A DNA stretch of 64,000 nt. Source: a virus. A model generated the notes under the pieces. The model did no database searches, was not told the origin of the DNA, and was given only the letters and a program-made list of their open reading frames with translations. This document shows, piece after piece, positions 8,753 to 17,254 of this stretch; position 1 is the first letter of the stretch, and every line of letters begins with the position of its first letter. The stretch covers positions 100,831 to 164,830 of IMG/VR virus record IMGVR_UViG_3300027911_000001; one strand, written 5' to 3'. Made by a program: the position numbers and the translations under genes.

Positions 8753-9364
8753 CTATTCCTTTGTTTTTGCTTCTGTTGCCTCGTTATCATACTTAACATA
8801 CATTTCAAATAAAGACAAGCGTTTTCTTTTCTGTGGCGTAATTCCTAATGGGGCCAAAAGCTTTTCGTAGCCTTGAACTACCTCCCAGGCTTCATCCTCG
8901 GTTAGCCCTATATCTTCGTTAGCCTCTGCTTCAACAAAGTGCTTGGTACCGCCTGATTCGTCAATAACGCTGTAAAAAACAATGTTTCCTTTTTCGAAGT
9001 AGTATATATCGCAGAGCTTTGTAATTGAGAAGGATCTCTTGTATCCTAATCCTTCACAAAAAGCATTTACTAGATCCGACGTATTTAAATCAACTCTTAG
9101 ATTTACTTCTGTCCTAACTACGTTATTTGCTTCCTTACGCTTCTTCTTAAAAGTCAGCTCCGCCCGCTTGTCACTGGTTGATTCTGGAGGCATCCTATAT
9201 CTTAAAAAGTCATCCTTTCCTCTAACATAATATACATCTTTAGACTCTACATATAAAAAACTAGTGGGGTTTAAGCTTTTAGCCAAGGCCTTAAACTCCA
9301 ACCTATCGATTCCGCTAGCATCGAATTTTAGTTCAATTTCTGTATAGTGTTTTACTTCACTCAT
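8753..9364 (-). CDS. CYTH-domain protein (triphosphate-binding enzyme)
   Basis: 203 residues with features of the CYTH superfamily (adenylate cyclase class IV, thiamine triphosphatase, RNA triphosphatase): an N-terminal ExExK signature (EIELKF, ~residues 9-14), then strands of alternating charge (LRYRM, ELTFKKKR, TEVNLRVD) and VEAEAN near residue 145. These residues normally line a tunnel that binds triphosphates and metal. Which triphosphate it acts on cannot be read here. It overlaps the membrane protein gene upstream by one base. In a phage it could cleave a nucleotide or RNA 5'-triphosphate, or make or destroy a nucleotide signal. Confidence 0.75.
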   Translation of the reverse strand: MSEVKHYTEIELKFDASGIDRLEFKALAKSLNPTSFLYVESKDVYYVRGKDDFLRYRMPPESTSDKRAELTFKKKRKEANNVVRTEVNLRVDLNTSDLVNAFCEGLGYKRSFSITKLCDIYYFEKGNIVFYSVIDESGGTKHFVEAEANEDIGLTEDEAWEVVQGYEKLLAPLGITPQKRKRLSLFEMYVKYDNEATEAKTKE

Positions 9365-9870
9365 TAGGCGTCACTATTATACACTTTCTCCAGTTCATCA
9401 ACCCTGGCAATCTTGTAAACCATAAATCTTTGGTTGCAAGTTACGCCGGCATCTCTAAGGTTGCAGAGTTTATTTAAGCTTACGCCGTTTTTAATTTCTT
9501 CACTAAAAGTCTTTTTGATATCATCAATTTCTTGTGCTAAAAAATCTTCTTTAATTTGTTTATATGCTTCGACATGTGCCGTTACTTGTTGCATATTATC
9601 TACAGCTTTTTCGCTAAACATCTTATTTGCGCTTGGCATATATCCGCAAATATCGCAAACTTGTTCTTCTACTAAGGATTCCCCTTTATAAATATGGGCT
9701 TTAACCCAATTATGGGTTCCCTTTTTACAAAGCTTACTTTGGTCTACTTCACGGGGTCCATTTTCCTTTAAAATTTTTCTAGTCTCAAGCCAGATATAAA
9801 TTTGCTCTAATACTCTTGGTCCAAAAAACCCGACTGAAATTCCAGATACCCAATAAATTAACAATAACAT
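9364..9870 (-). CDS. Membrane-anchored protein with a metal knuckle
   Basis: 168 residues. An N-terminal hydrophobic helix (LLLIYWVSGISVGFFG) is followed by a soluble part with a C-x3-H...C-x2-C cluster (LCKKGTHNW and QVCDICGY, residues ~48-77) and a helical C-terminus. The start is an ATG with AGGAAA nine to ten bases upstream. Not recognised. It likely sits on the cytoplasmic side of the inner membrane. Confidence 0.65.
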   Translation of the reverse strand: MLLLIYWVSGISVGFFGPRVLEQIYIWLETRKILKENGPREVDQSKLCKKGTHNWVKAHIYKGESLVEEQVCDICGYMPSANKMFSEKAVDNMQQVTAHVEAYKQIKEDFLAQEIDDIKKTFSEEIKNGVSLNKLCNLRDAGVTCNQRFMVYKIARVDELEKVYNSDA

Positions 9871-9872
9871 AT

Positions 9873-10370
9873 TTATGTTTTCCTGTGTTTCTCTTTAAGC
9901 TTATCCCATTTAATTTTCTTATCGTTTTCCGTGGGATACCTACCTGTTTCATAGTAATACTCGTACTGCCATATATCAAGGTCTTTTTGTCTATGGAGTA
10001 TGTATAAGGGAAACTTACAGTTAGTATCCTTATAGATGTCCTCCCAATATACAGCGCTATCTATTTCCCAATCTAGAAGCCTCTTCCTGTGATGTTTCTT
10101 ATTCTCTTCTGAATCCAGAGCTTCTTCTATCTTTGGATCAAATTTTCTTTTATTGTCTATCCAGGCCTTGTGATGCCCTAGTTCATGTATGAGATCCAAA
10201 ACAGTGCTAAGCTTAGAAGCATTAGCCCTAACAAAAAAGGTAATTTCCGTTCCATCGATAGTCCATTGCGCTATATCTTTAGAGTACTTAACATAAGGCT
10301 TAAAACGAACAGACAGGCCCATTCCTTGAGCGTATTTTATTAGTCTGTTGATCTCGTCGTCCCTAACCAT
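9873..10370 (-). CDS. Putative zinc metallopeptidase, HELGHH motif (ImmA/IrrE- or SprT-like)
   Basis: 165 residues. LIHELGHHKAW (~residues 60-70) is a full HExxH motif. Downstream DWEIDSAVYW supplies an acidic third ligand in the arrangement seen in ImmA/IrrE-type minimal peptidases. There is no fused HTH. A second protein of this kind is encoded at 49757-50125. Known ImmA-type enzymes cleave repressors; the target here is unknown. It overlaps the primase stop by one base. Confidence 0.65.
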   Translation of the reverse strand: MVRDDEINRLIKYAQGMGLSVRFKPYVKYSKDIAQWTIDGTEITFFVRANASKLSTVLDLIHELGHHKAWIDNKRKFDPKIEEALDSEENKKHHRKRLLDWEIDSAVYWEDIYKDTNCKFPLYILHRQKDLDIWQYEYYYETGRYPTENDKKIKWDKLKEKHRKT

Positions 10371-11233
10371 TACTTTTTACTCTCCGCGTGCTTAAAAGCG
10401 CTTGATATCGTTGTTAACCATTCTTTACGTTTAAAGTCTCTTTCTTCAACATAGTACCGATCTAGCAATTCTATGGCATCATCTTCGCTTAAGCCAGATA
10501 AGGCTAAATCCATGGCTAATGCGTAGAAGGCCTTATTTCTGCCTTTGGAAAAATCAATCCCTACACTCAACTGTTTTTTAGCCCACTTACTGACGTTATC
10601 GTAGTTAGCGACGTTTGTCAAGTTTTCTTTTTTGACTCTTTCTTGGGGTTTTAAATGTTCCCATCTATTAAGCCAAGCTAAAAAGTCCTCCACTTTGACC
10701 CTATCTTTTATCTCTAATAAGCGCTGTTTCTTGCCCGTATCAGGCCTAATAACTCCCGGAATACGTACGGATCGACTAGGGTTTTTACAGTTTTGGTCAA
10801 ATAAGGACGATATATTTAAAGCCCATAAGTATAAATTTCGGTAGGTTTTCTCATCTAGGTCTTTGTCAAGGGTAACCAAAGTATGGACTGACTTATTGCC
10901 GCTAAATATAGTGGCCGTATAAGGCATCCGGAGGGCCTTTAAATGGTCTAATTGCTGTTTTAGGCCTCCTGTGTCTTGTTCGAATAAGAAGGTGCGAAAT
11001 GAGGTACATGCCTCATCGTTACGGTAGCCCTTAATAGGGTTTATGGCCAATAAAACAAGGTCTTCTTGGGTAACAGTCTTGTTTTTAACCTTAGGATTTG
11101 GGCTTACCAGGGTGATTTGGCCGCTAACCAACGAGGATATTGGTATGCTATGGTAAGCCCATTTAGAGTCCGAGACTACTACTTCTTCATCTGGATTAAA
11201 GCATAGATCTAGAATTGTCTTTAGATCGCTCAT
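10370..11233 (-). CDS. Archaeo-eukaryotic-type DNA primase (AEP) with PriCT-like tail
   Basis: 287 residues. The N-terminal two thirds match an AEP primase core: FRTFLFEQDTGGL (motif I acidic pair), then TIFSGNKSVHTLVTLD (the SGxKSxH motif II, ~residue 110), then PSRSVRIPGVIRPD (the R-x-R-x-PG block). The C-terminal ~65 residues (GRNKAFYALAMDLALSGLSE...) resemble a helical PriCT primase-accessory domain. It would make primers for the phage Pol III alpha and DnaB-like helicase encoded nearby. No zinc-binding DnaG-type primase is visible in the window. The ATG is only ~35 bases from a TTGACA box. Confidence 0.75.
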   Translation of the reverse strand: MSDLKTILDLCFNPDEEVVVSDSKWAYHSIPISSLVSGQITLVSPNPKVKNKTVTQEDLVLLAINPIKGYRNDEACTSFRTFLFEQDTGGLKQQLDHLKALRMPYTATIFSGNKSVHTLVTLDKDLDEKTYRNLYLWALNISSLFDQNCKNPSRSVRIPGVIRPDTGKKQRLLEIKDRVKVEDFLAWLNRWEHLKPQERVKKENLTNVANYDNVSKWAKKQLSVGIDFSKGRNKAFYALAMDLALSGLSEDDAIELLDRYYVEERDFKRKEWLTTISSAFKHAESKK

Positions 11234-11239
11234 AGTATA

Positions 11240-11268
11240 TAGTTAACACACAGCCTGTTGTTTGTCAA
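11240..11268 (-). promoter_or_regulatory. Possible early promoter of the primase gene
   Basis: A perfect TTGACA lies 17 bp from TAACTA, a poor -10 box, and the ATG of the primase follows 6 bases later. The geometry copies the better promoters at 20596 and 36917, but the -35 lies inside the end of the homing endonuclease gene and the -10 is weak. Confidence 0.3.
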
Positions 11269-12478
11269 GATATTTAAAGGAAAAACCGTGTATTTTATTT
11301 GTTTTGCCCCTACAAACACTTTTAATAGATGAGACATGGGCTCCTATCTCTTTAGCCGCTTCTGACGCCGATGTAAAAATCTTGTTATTTTCTAAACATA
11401 TTACTTGTTTTTTTACGCTTTTTGAGGGCTCCATATGCTCGCAACATTCTTTTAACCAACCGTTTTTACACGCGGAGGCGTAAGCGGACGCAGATTGTTT
11501 TTTCCAATCTGACCTTTTACAAAACAATCCAGCGTCTTGTTTGCACATTTCATATGTCCAATATATATCCGTACGACGTATTTTAGACATATGCTCGCAA
11601 CATTCTTTTAACCAACCATATTTACTCGCAGTCCCATAAGAACTCGGGGAATTTCTACACCAAGAGGTCCTTGTTATATATTTTAATGCTTCTTCTTTAC
11701 ATCGTTCTTTCGTCCAGTATCCCTTGGGCTTTGAAAATATAGTCATGTGCTTTGTAAATTCTTTTATCCATCCATTTCTCCTAGCTGAATTGTACGCGCC
11801 TGGGGATTTTTTATTCCATTCACTGATAAAATCATATTTTAGGGAGTCTTTTTTGCATTCTTCATAAGTCCAAACAAGGATGCTGCCGCCTAAATTCCCT
11901 CCCTTAACTTTATTCAAGATAGTCCATCCTTTTTGTGCGTATTCTTCAATAAGCTGTATTTCTTTTTTTCCGGCCATTTCTTTAGGATAAAAAATATCGT
12001 AAGTTTTAAAAATATATTTTATTCCTAATTTTTCCTTATACCATTTACTACGATTTTTATGATTTAGATATCTTTCTTTATAGTTAAACGTAAGTCCTAT
12101 ATAGACAGAATTATCTTCAAATTCAAACGCGTATAGCCCTCTCTTGAAGCTATTCCCCTGTATTTCCATATGAGAACAAACTTCATCAATCCATCCATTT
12201 CTGTAGCTTATAGAGGATGCGCTTACAGAATAAACAGAAAAGTCCGTCCTCGTTTTGAACTTCAGCGCTTCTGTTTTACATCTATCCTTAGTCCAATAGC
12301 CGTCGTAATTTTTGCCGGCATTCATGTGGGAGGTTATTTCTTCAAGCCATTTATTTCTACGCGCAGCTTGATAAGCTCCCACATTTGCTGCCTTAAATCT
12401 TGACTTTGCGTCATACTTCAATGCGATGTCTTTGCATCTATCCTTAGTCCAATAGCTATGGGGCTTTTTATCGCTCAT
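11243..12478 (-). CDS. GIY-YIG homing endonuclease with five repeats and a NUMOD/IENR1 tail
   Basis: 411 residues. The GIY-YIG nuclease core lies at ~115-195 (RGLYAFEFEDNSVYIGLTFN, then KERYLNH). It is flanked by five ~44-residue repeats, two before and three after, each starting YWTKDRCK-like and ending NGWLxExxxHM-like. The repeats alternate with linkers and are probably DNA-binding modules. The C-terminus (SASEAAKEIGAHVSSIKSVC) is an IENR1/NUMOD1-type helix-turn-helix. This is a free-standing mobile gene inserted between the primase and the 151-residue gene. No intron can be seen. Confidence 0.9.
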   Translation of the reverse strand: MSDKKPHSYWTKDRCKDIALKYDAKSRFKAANVGAYQAARRNKWLEEITSHMNAGKNYDGYWTKDRCKTEALKFKTRTDFSVYSVSASSISYRNGWIDEVCSHMEIQGNSFKRGLYAFEFEDNSVYIGLTFNYKERYLNHKNRSKWYKEKLGIKYIFKTYDIFYPKEMAGKKEIQLIEEYAQKGWTILNKVKGGNLGGSILVWTYEECKKDSLKYDFISEWNKKSPGAYNSARRNGWIKEFTKHMTIFSKPKGYWTKERCKEEALKYITRTSWCRNSPSSYGTASKYGWLKECCEHMSKIRRTDIYWTYEMCKQDAGLFCKRSDWKKQSASAYASACKNGWLKECCEHMEPSKSVKKQVICLENNKIFTSASEAAKEIGAHVSSIKSVCRGKTNKIHGFSFKYLDKQQAVC

Positions 12479-12481
12479 ATA

Positions 12482-12511
12482 GTGATATTAAACGATCATA
12501 AAGCTAGTCAA
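12482..12511 (-). promoter_or_regulatory. Putative early sigma70-type promoter
   Basis: TTGACT, 18 bp spacer, TATCAC, directly before the ATG of the homing endonuclease gene. The sequence CACTATATG at the start codon is shared with the strong promoter at 44975. No ribosome site is visible, so the message may be leaderless. Confidence 0.45.
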
Positions 12512-12963
12512 GTGAAAATATCCGTTGATGTGGCAATATCTGTCTTAGGAATAACCGCTTCAGAAACAGCCGTTCCAGACATTCTATCGATGGCCCCAAA
12601 AGTCTCTATTACTTCGTCGCGTTGCTTCTTTTCTTGTGCCGCTTTTTGTTCTTCTTGAAATTTAGCAATAGCCGCCATAACTTTGTCTCTTTCTGCCTTC
12701 ATTTCTTCCATACGAGCCTTTAGCGTTTCAACGGTATATCTAATAACAGTAAACTTTGGAATCTCTCCGCCATTCGGACCAATGTGCATGGTTTGTACCT
12801 TTTTGGTACCTTCTATGGTTTTGCCATCCTTGCTTAGGACTGCGGCATCTTCCAATACAGCTGTTGTTTCTCCGTTCTCTAATACTTTTCTCCATTTGGA
12901 TTTGCTTCCAAAAACTTCTAGTGATAGTGCGGACATTTCTTCATTTTCTTGTCTAGTAGGCAT
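12508..12963 (-). CDS. Hypothetical protein
   Basis: 151 residues, not recognised. The N-terminal half is beta-rich (LSLEVFGSKSKWRKVLENGE, then HIGPNGGEIPKFTVIRYT); residues ~80-115 form a charged helix with coiled-coil character. The ATG is preceded by AAGGAG, three bases after the helicase stop. Sitting directly downstream of the DnaB-like helicase gene, it could be a replication accessory protein, but the sequence does not show this. Confidence 0.6.
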   Translation of the reverse strand: MPTRQENEEMSALSLEVFGSKSKWRKVLENGETTAVLEDAAVLSKDGKTIEGTKKVQTMHIGPNGGEIPKFTVIRYTVETLKARMEEMKAERDKVMAAIAKFQEEQKAAQEKKQRDEVIETFGAIDRMSGTAVSEAVIPKTDIATSTDIFT

Positions 12964-12965
12964 AT

Positions 12966-14102
12966 TTACTCCTTGGTTTCGGGTTTAGGTTCAGCAATTA
13001 AAGCTTCAAGGCCATTTCTCTCTTTGGCATCGTTTTTTGAATTAACCATCTTTTTAAACTGGTCGGTATAAGGAATAAAATGTCCCCTATCAAAACCCGT
13101 CTTAATAGTTCCGCCCTCAAAACTAGGTAGAAAACGATTCTTATGGACAATCCATTTAGTCATTAAGTTTTCTTTATCTGCCACAATCTCAAGAGCTACC
13201 GTGCAGGGCGTAATTAGAGTCTTGCATCCCTTGATTCTTTCTTCAAAACTCTTAGTACCTTCATGGTCGTTTGGCCAAAGCTGAGACATTACCACGAACA
13301 CTCCAGGATAAAAGTTTTTGTAATAATCGAACATGCTAATCATTTCGAGCATTATCAAATCCTGCTTCATATTTGGATTCTTTTTGGATATGTTCACTTT
13401 TTGAGCATAATCCAATATTACCATGTCGTAAACAGTATCAGTTTTAACTAAATTTTCCATTATGGACCGAATACCCTCGACACTGGTTGTCCTATTGTGC
13501 TTATCCTCTCCGATGACCGTAACACCCTTTTTGGCCCAAATTTCAATGTATTTTGATAGTTCCAAAACCTGATCTTCGTTGAATTCATTCTGTTTATTAA
13601 AATTATATCCCTTATAGAGGCATGTAAGCCTAGCATAAACCTGGCTAGGTCTTTCTTCAGGACTAATGACTAATACTTTTCTGTTGGATCCAGTCGTAGG
13701 GTTCTTTTGTTTAATGGTGCTTAAGACTAAATTGGCTACTGCGGTACTTTTACCCTTACCTGATATTCCACCGCATAGAATGATATTTCCAGGCCAACAA
13801 CTAACGTGGTCCTTGAAACATTCGTTCATAAACATCATGGAACTTTTGGTGCCACGAAAATAACCTTCGTTTTCTTCAACTATGCTAGTAATTTCTTCAT
13901 CAGTCATTATGCCAACATTGGCATTTTTAGATTTGGCAATATCTTCTTCATTTTTAACAATTTTTTGATATTCTTGCTCGTATTTATAAGTATCGACAAA
14001 AAGCCTTTTCTCTTGGAGGGCTTCCTTTTTCTTAGAAAGTTCCTTTGCTTTTATGGCATCCTGCTCGATGCCTTCTTGATATTTTTTTAAAGCATCACTC
14101 AT
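12966..14102 (-). CDS. DnaB-like replicative helicase (RecA fold)
   Basis: 378 residues. A charged helical N-terminal ~85 residues replaces the usual DnaB N-domain. The RecA-type ATPase core follows: Walker A GGISGKGKST (111-120), a VISPEERP block, Walker B MVILDYAQ (~230-237), and VVMSQLW with the sensor residue. This is the layout of DnaB/gp41-type hexameric 5'-3' helicases, although short. It overlaps the upstream 198-residue gene by 8 bases. With the primase, Pol III alpha and SSB it makes a nearly complete replisome. Confidence 0.8.
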   Translation of the reverse strand: MSDALKKYQEGIEQDAIKAKELSKKKEALQEKRLFVDTYKYEQEYQKIVKNEEDIAKSKNANVGIMTDEEITSIVEENEGYFRGTKSSMMFMNECFKDHVSCWPGNIILCGGISGKGKSTAVANLVLSTIKQKNPTTGSNRKVLVISPEERPSQVYARLTCLYKGYNFNKQNEFNEDQVLELSKYIEIWAKKGVTVIGEDKHNRTTSVEGIRSIMENLVKTDTVYDMVILDYAQKVNISKKNPNMKQDLIMLEMISMFDYYKNFYPGVFVVMSQLWPNDHEGTKSFEERIKGCKTLITPCTVALEIVADKENLMTKWIVHKNRFLPSFEGGTIKTGFDRGHFIPYTDQFKKMVNSKNDAKERNGLEALIAEPKPETKE

Positions 14103-14691
14103 CTGAATCTTCCAATTCTTTCATACTCTTCTCAAAATCGTCATCCCATACGACTTCCTGGTGTAAACCATGTTGTTTGATGAAATCATCGGTAATTTCA
14201 AATTCTGGTTTCTTATCTACGGCATTTTTTACCGCTTGATCAATTTCGATTAGATCCTGATCGATATCTAATAAATCGTCATCTTCCTTAGCATTATCAT
14301 CGTCAGGAGTATCTGTTGAACTACGTAATTTTTTAGTATCCTCGGCTTTTTGAGCCATGGCTTGTATTTTAGCTTGCATTTCAGGAGTTACTACATCTTT
14401 TCTGATCTTAACGGTATCGTAATAGATGATAATAGCAGCCTCTAAGGCATTTAAAACCATAGAAATCCATATTTTTAGTTTACTTTTATGGTGATTTGGA
14501 TTTACACAAGCATGCACGATCAAACGTCTTCTGTTAGTTGTAAGATCTTCTTTTTCGAATTGATGGTCTTTTAGATTGCCTAATAAGGTGATAAGCGCTT
14601 CGATTCGTTCAGACCTATCGCTGGGCAAGCGATCGTCGTAAGATAATATCCAGGCTCTTACGATTTCTTCAAAAGTAGGTGCTTCGGCCAT
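14095..14691 (-). CDS. Hypothetical acidic protein upstream of the helicase gene
   Basis: 198 residues. A helical N-terminal domain (~1-115) is followed by a very acidic, disordered-looking region (TDTPDDDNAKEDDDLLDIDQD) and a short acidic C-terminal helix. Its gene overlaps both the helicase and the neighbouring gene, so a helicase-loader or adaptor role is possible by context only. No motif supports it. Confidence 0.55.
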   Translation of the reverse strand: MAEAPTFEEIVRAWILSYDDRLPSDRSERIEALITLLGNLKDHQFEKEDLTTNRRRLIVHACVNPNHHKSKLKIWISMVLNALEAAIIIYYDTVKIRKDVVTPEMQAKIQAMAQKAEDTKKLRSSTDTPDDDNAKEDDDLLDIDQDLIEIDQAVKNAVDKKPEFEITDDFIKQHGLHQEVVWDDDFEKSMKELEDSDE

Positions 14692-14692
14692 T

Positions 14693-15574
14693 TTACTCTC
14701 CAGCGTTTTCTAGATATTCTTTAGCTATCTTAACTTCTTCCCTAAGCTCAGGGTTATTCCAGTTCTTATCAAAGAATTCCTTAACAATCTTAACTTTGGT
14801 CTTTTTAGACGATTTTTTAAAGAGCCATTCTTCTGTATTTGTCTCTTTATAATCCAAGAACTGTTCTGGGTTTAGGCTCCAGATATTGTTACTCGGATCC
14901 ATATCGCTATTAGTTATATCATTAGTTGAAAGAGCCTTCTTCCTGATAGGCACGCAAACGTACCATTTCTTTTTATATCTATAAACTGGGCCTTCTTGAT
15001 TTTTAAAATTCTTCTTAACGGTCTTAAATACCCCAGAATTCAAAGGATGGTAATCATAAGCTGAATGATTCTCTAAGAGATCCTCGATATCCAAAGGGGG
15101 CTGTTTTGTACCTGTGAATACCAAAAACTCTTCGGCTACTAAGCCCTTTATGTTTTTGGCCTTTTGTTTACATACCCTAACAAGGTCTTGAAGTCGTTGT
15201 TTCAAAAAACATGTAAAGTCGGCTTTATTTTTATTTAAAATATCTTCTTTTTCACATTTTCTTTGATTTAACTTTTTGAATAATTTCTTGAACTTAGCAA
15301 GCTTTTTGGCTTTTCTTTCTAAAGCAAAAAGTCCAATATAGGTAGCCAAATAGATCTTAGAGGTGCTCATTACATCTTCCCAATCTAATCCTACCATAAT
15401 GAACAGACTTTTGTAAACATTAAAAGTGCTAGTTGCAAAGTTTTCTATGATAGCATTGTATGGGTCCATTTCGCTTCTAGTAGCTACATGGGTTATACTT
15501 TTTAGATATTTGTGCCTTAAGTAGCACAGCTCAAAGGATTCCTTATAAAAAATCCTTTTTTCTTTAGTTTCCAT
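14693..15574 (-). CDS. Hypothetical protein with a possible sigma-region-2-like segment
   Basis: 293 residues. Residues ~35-90 (FNVYKSLFIMVGLDWEDVM, then IYLATYIGLFALERKAKK) resemble the helical pattern of sigma-factor region 2, and FLKQRLQDLVRVCKQKAKNIKG reads like a DNA- or polymerase-binding helix. There is no convincing region 4. A transcription role is only a guess; the clear sigma factor of the window is at 41996-43051. The gene lies between the recombinase gene and the helicase module. Confidence 0.5.
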   Translation of the reverse strand: METKEKRIFYKESFELCYLRHKYLKSITHVATRSEMDPYNAIIENFATSTFNVYKSLFIMVGLDWEDVMSTSKIYLATYIGLFALERKAKKLAKFKKLFKKLNQRKCEKEDILNKNKADFTCFLKQRLQDLVRVCKQKAKNIKGLVAEEFLVFTGTKQPPLDIEDLLENHSAYDYHPLNSGVFKTVKKNFKNQEGPVYRYKKKWYVCVPIRKKALSTNDITNSDMDPSNNIWSLNPEQFLDYKETNTEEWLFKKSSKKTKVKIVKEFFDKNWNNPELREEVKIAKEYLENAGE

Positions 15575-15592
15575 TGATTATCCCTTTGATGC

Positions 15593-16642
15593 TTACTTAT
15601 TATCCAGTTTACGAACTTCTTCTAAAATTGCCTTGGCTAGCTTAGGATCGTCTTTGATAGCTAAGGCTGCTTCCTTTTTACCATTAAATTTCTTATCTTC
15701 AAACTGATAGGTCCTATTGTTTTCAGTTTTAAGAACGCCTAAATTTTTTGCAAGCCAGAAGATCTCTTCATGTTGGTTAATGATGCCTTGATCGTAACTC
15801 AACGTGAATACGCCAGCTCTACCAGCTTGTCCGATAGATGATTGTTCCATCTTAACAAAAACTTTGTGTCCATTAAGAAGCTTATTGCCCCTGGCGTCTT
15901 TCATATCTTCTTCTTCAAATGTCTTACCTTCGATATCTTGTTTATCTTCTGCGGCACCTGCACGCTTCAAGGATATGTAGTATTCAAAAGCATGCTTTGT
16001 ATACCAAGAAGCGCTCATCTTTTCTTTAGGACCGTAGCTTCCGGCATCTAAATTGGCAGCCATTTGAGCCGTCCCGATCAAAAGAATTTTATTCTTTTTA
16101 CAAAATGGAATAAGCTTACCTAAGCCATTTTTTAGGGTTAGAGCTTGATCCCCCATTAAGTGATTGGCTACAGAATCGGTATCTCCCCTTTTGATCCCCA
16201 TAATACCGTTTAAAGAGTCTATAGCGATCATGCGAAGCGGCATTCCATCCTGTACCATAGTCTTTATGTCGCCTTCGACCCTATCAAAAATTTCTGTAGC
16301 TTGATTTGTGTCGTAAATGATAGATCTTTCTTGATCTATTCCAGGAATAGCCTGATGTTGGAGCTGGCCTCTCATTTCGGTATTGAAATAGATTGAAATT
16401 CCTTCTTTGTCTCTGGCTTGCATTTCTTTAATTAAGGCATAGATAGAAAGCGACTTTCCAGCTTTGGGCTCAGAAAAGAAAAGGATAGAAGAATTCTTAG
16501 GAATCCCATTTGCTTTATTCGCAAATATCCAGTCAAAATATGGGCTTGGGGTATATAGACAGTTCTCCGGAGCGAAACTATCGTATTCGTAATCCACTGC
16601 GTCATCATATGCTTTAAGTTGTTTAAGCCACTTGTTTCCCAT
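15593..16642 (-). CDS. UvsX/RecA-like recombinase
   Basis: 349 residues. Walker A is EPKAGKSLS (58-66), Walker B is LRMIAIDSL (~133-141), followed by a LLIGTAQMAANLD sensor segment and a GxxxWYTKHAFEYYISLKR loop. The length and order fit the phage UvsX branch of RecA, which coats ssDNA and drives strand exchange. It is flanked by a possible mediator (16654-17166) and the gp32-like SSB, mirroring the uvsX-uvsY-gp32 functional trio of T4-like phages. The SbcC/SbcD pair at 34651-41141 would supply its ssDNA substrates. Confidence 0.82.
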   Translation of the reverse strand: MGNKWLKQLKAYDDAVDYEYDSFAPENCLYTPSPYFDWIFANKANGIPKNSSILFFSEPKAGKSLSIYALIKEMQARDKEGISIYFNTEMRGQLQHQAIPGIDQERSIIYDTNQATEIFDRVEGDIKTMVQDGMPLRMIAIDSLNGIMGIKRGDTDSVANHLMGDQALTLKNGLGKLIPFCKKNKILLIGTAQMAANLDAGSYGPKEKMSASWYTKHAFEYYISLKRAGAAEDKQDIEGKTFEEEDMKDARGNKLLNGHKVFVKMEQSSIGQAGRAGVFTLSYDQGIINQHEEIFWLAKNLGVLKTENNRTYQFEDKKFNGKKEAALAIKDDPKLAKAILEEVRKLDNK

Positions 16643-16653
16643 TTTGTTTTCCT

Positions 16654-17166
16654 TTATTTTTTACCGCTTGTTATGTGTAAATTTTTATCTGCTAGCCCTG
16701 ATCGAGATAACATGTACATTTCCTGTTTCATGTAAGATGTTACATTTTCCAATACCTTAACCTTACCTTCAAAATTCGAAATAATAGCCTTAAGTTGATT
16801 AATCCTATCTAATGCTGCGACATAACTTGGGTCTTTAATCAAAAAAGCATCCCTTAGATCAGAACTTCCTGCACTTTTAGGTTTCCCCTCTAGGTATTCA
16901 GCGTACGACCCAAGTATTACTTCCGCCTTAGACTGTTCTTTGGCTTTTTCCGCGAGCAAAAGCTGATATCCTAAGTTACTTAAATGTTGCTTCAACATCC
17001 TATAACTACTGTTAAACTCATGCGAAAGCTCAGTATACGTAGATGGATTAACTGTTTTAGCCTCAATAAGCCTAGATTCTGCTTCTCTTATAATGCCCAT
17101 ATCAAGTCTAAGCTCTGGAGACTTGCCGAAAGCACTTAAAACTATGGCTTGCTCAGTATCGCTCAT
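16654..17166 (-). CDS. Hypothetical helical protein, candidate recombination mediator
   Basis: 170 residues, almost wholly helical with coiled-coil stretches (YRMLKQHLSNLGYQLLLAEKAKEQ, broken here for length, and AALDRINQLKAIISNFEGKV). No family recognised. Its place between the SSB and UvsX genes suggests a UvsY-like mediator; this is inference from context. It is preceded by an unusual intergenic stretch with three hairpins. Confidence 0.55.
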   Translation of the reverse strand: MSDTEQAIVLSAFGKSPELRLDMGIIREAESRLIEAKTVNPSTYTELSHEFNSSYRMLKQHLSNLGYQLLLAEKAKEQSKAEVILGSYAEYLEGKPKSAGSSDLRDAFLIKDPSYVAALDRINQLKAIISNFEGKVKVLENVTSYMKQEMYMLSRSGLADKNLHITSGKK

Positions 17167-17185
17167 TTTTATCCTTTAAGAATGT

Positions 17186-17239
17186 GCGGGTCTCTCCCCG
17201 CCTGTCACGATTTCACTCGTCGCCAGAGAGCGACTCTGG
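17186..17239 (-). other. Three consecutive hairpins in the SSB-downstream gap
   Basis: In the 88-base gap between the SSB gene and the 170-residue gene, three perfect inverted repeats stand side by side: GCGGG/CCCGC (17186-17201), ACGA/TCGT (17207-17220) and CCAGAG/CTCTGG (17223-17239). Local GC content is far above the surroundings. No T-run follows on either strand, so it is not a simple terminator; no tRNA features are present. It may be an RNA stability or processing element that sets the expression ratio of the two genes. Confidence 0.5.
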
Positions 17240-17254
17240 ATTCTCTGTGTTAAT

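Noticed and set aside
11243-12478. Intron carrying the GIY-YIG gene within the primase or neighbouring gene.
   Set aside because: Both flanking genes are complete with their own starts and stops, so it is a free-standing insertion.
17180-17245. Possible tRNA in the SSB-downstream gap.
   Set aside because: The hairpins do not form a cloverleaf, and there is no T-loop GTTC-type sequence or acceptor stem.
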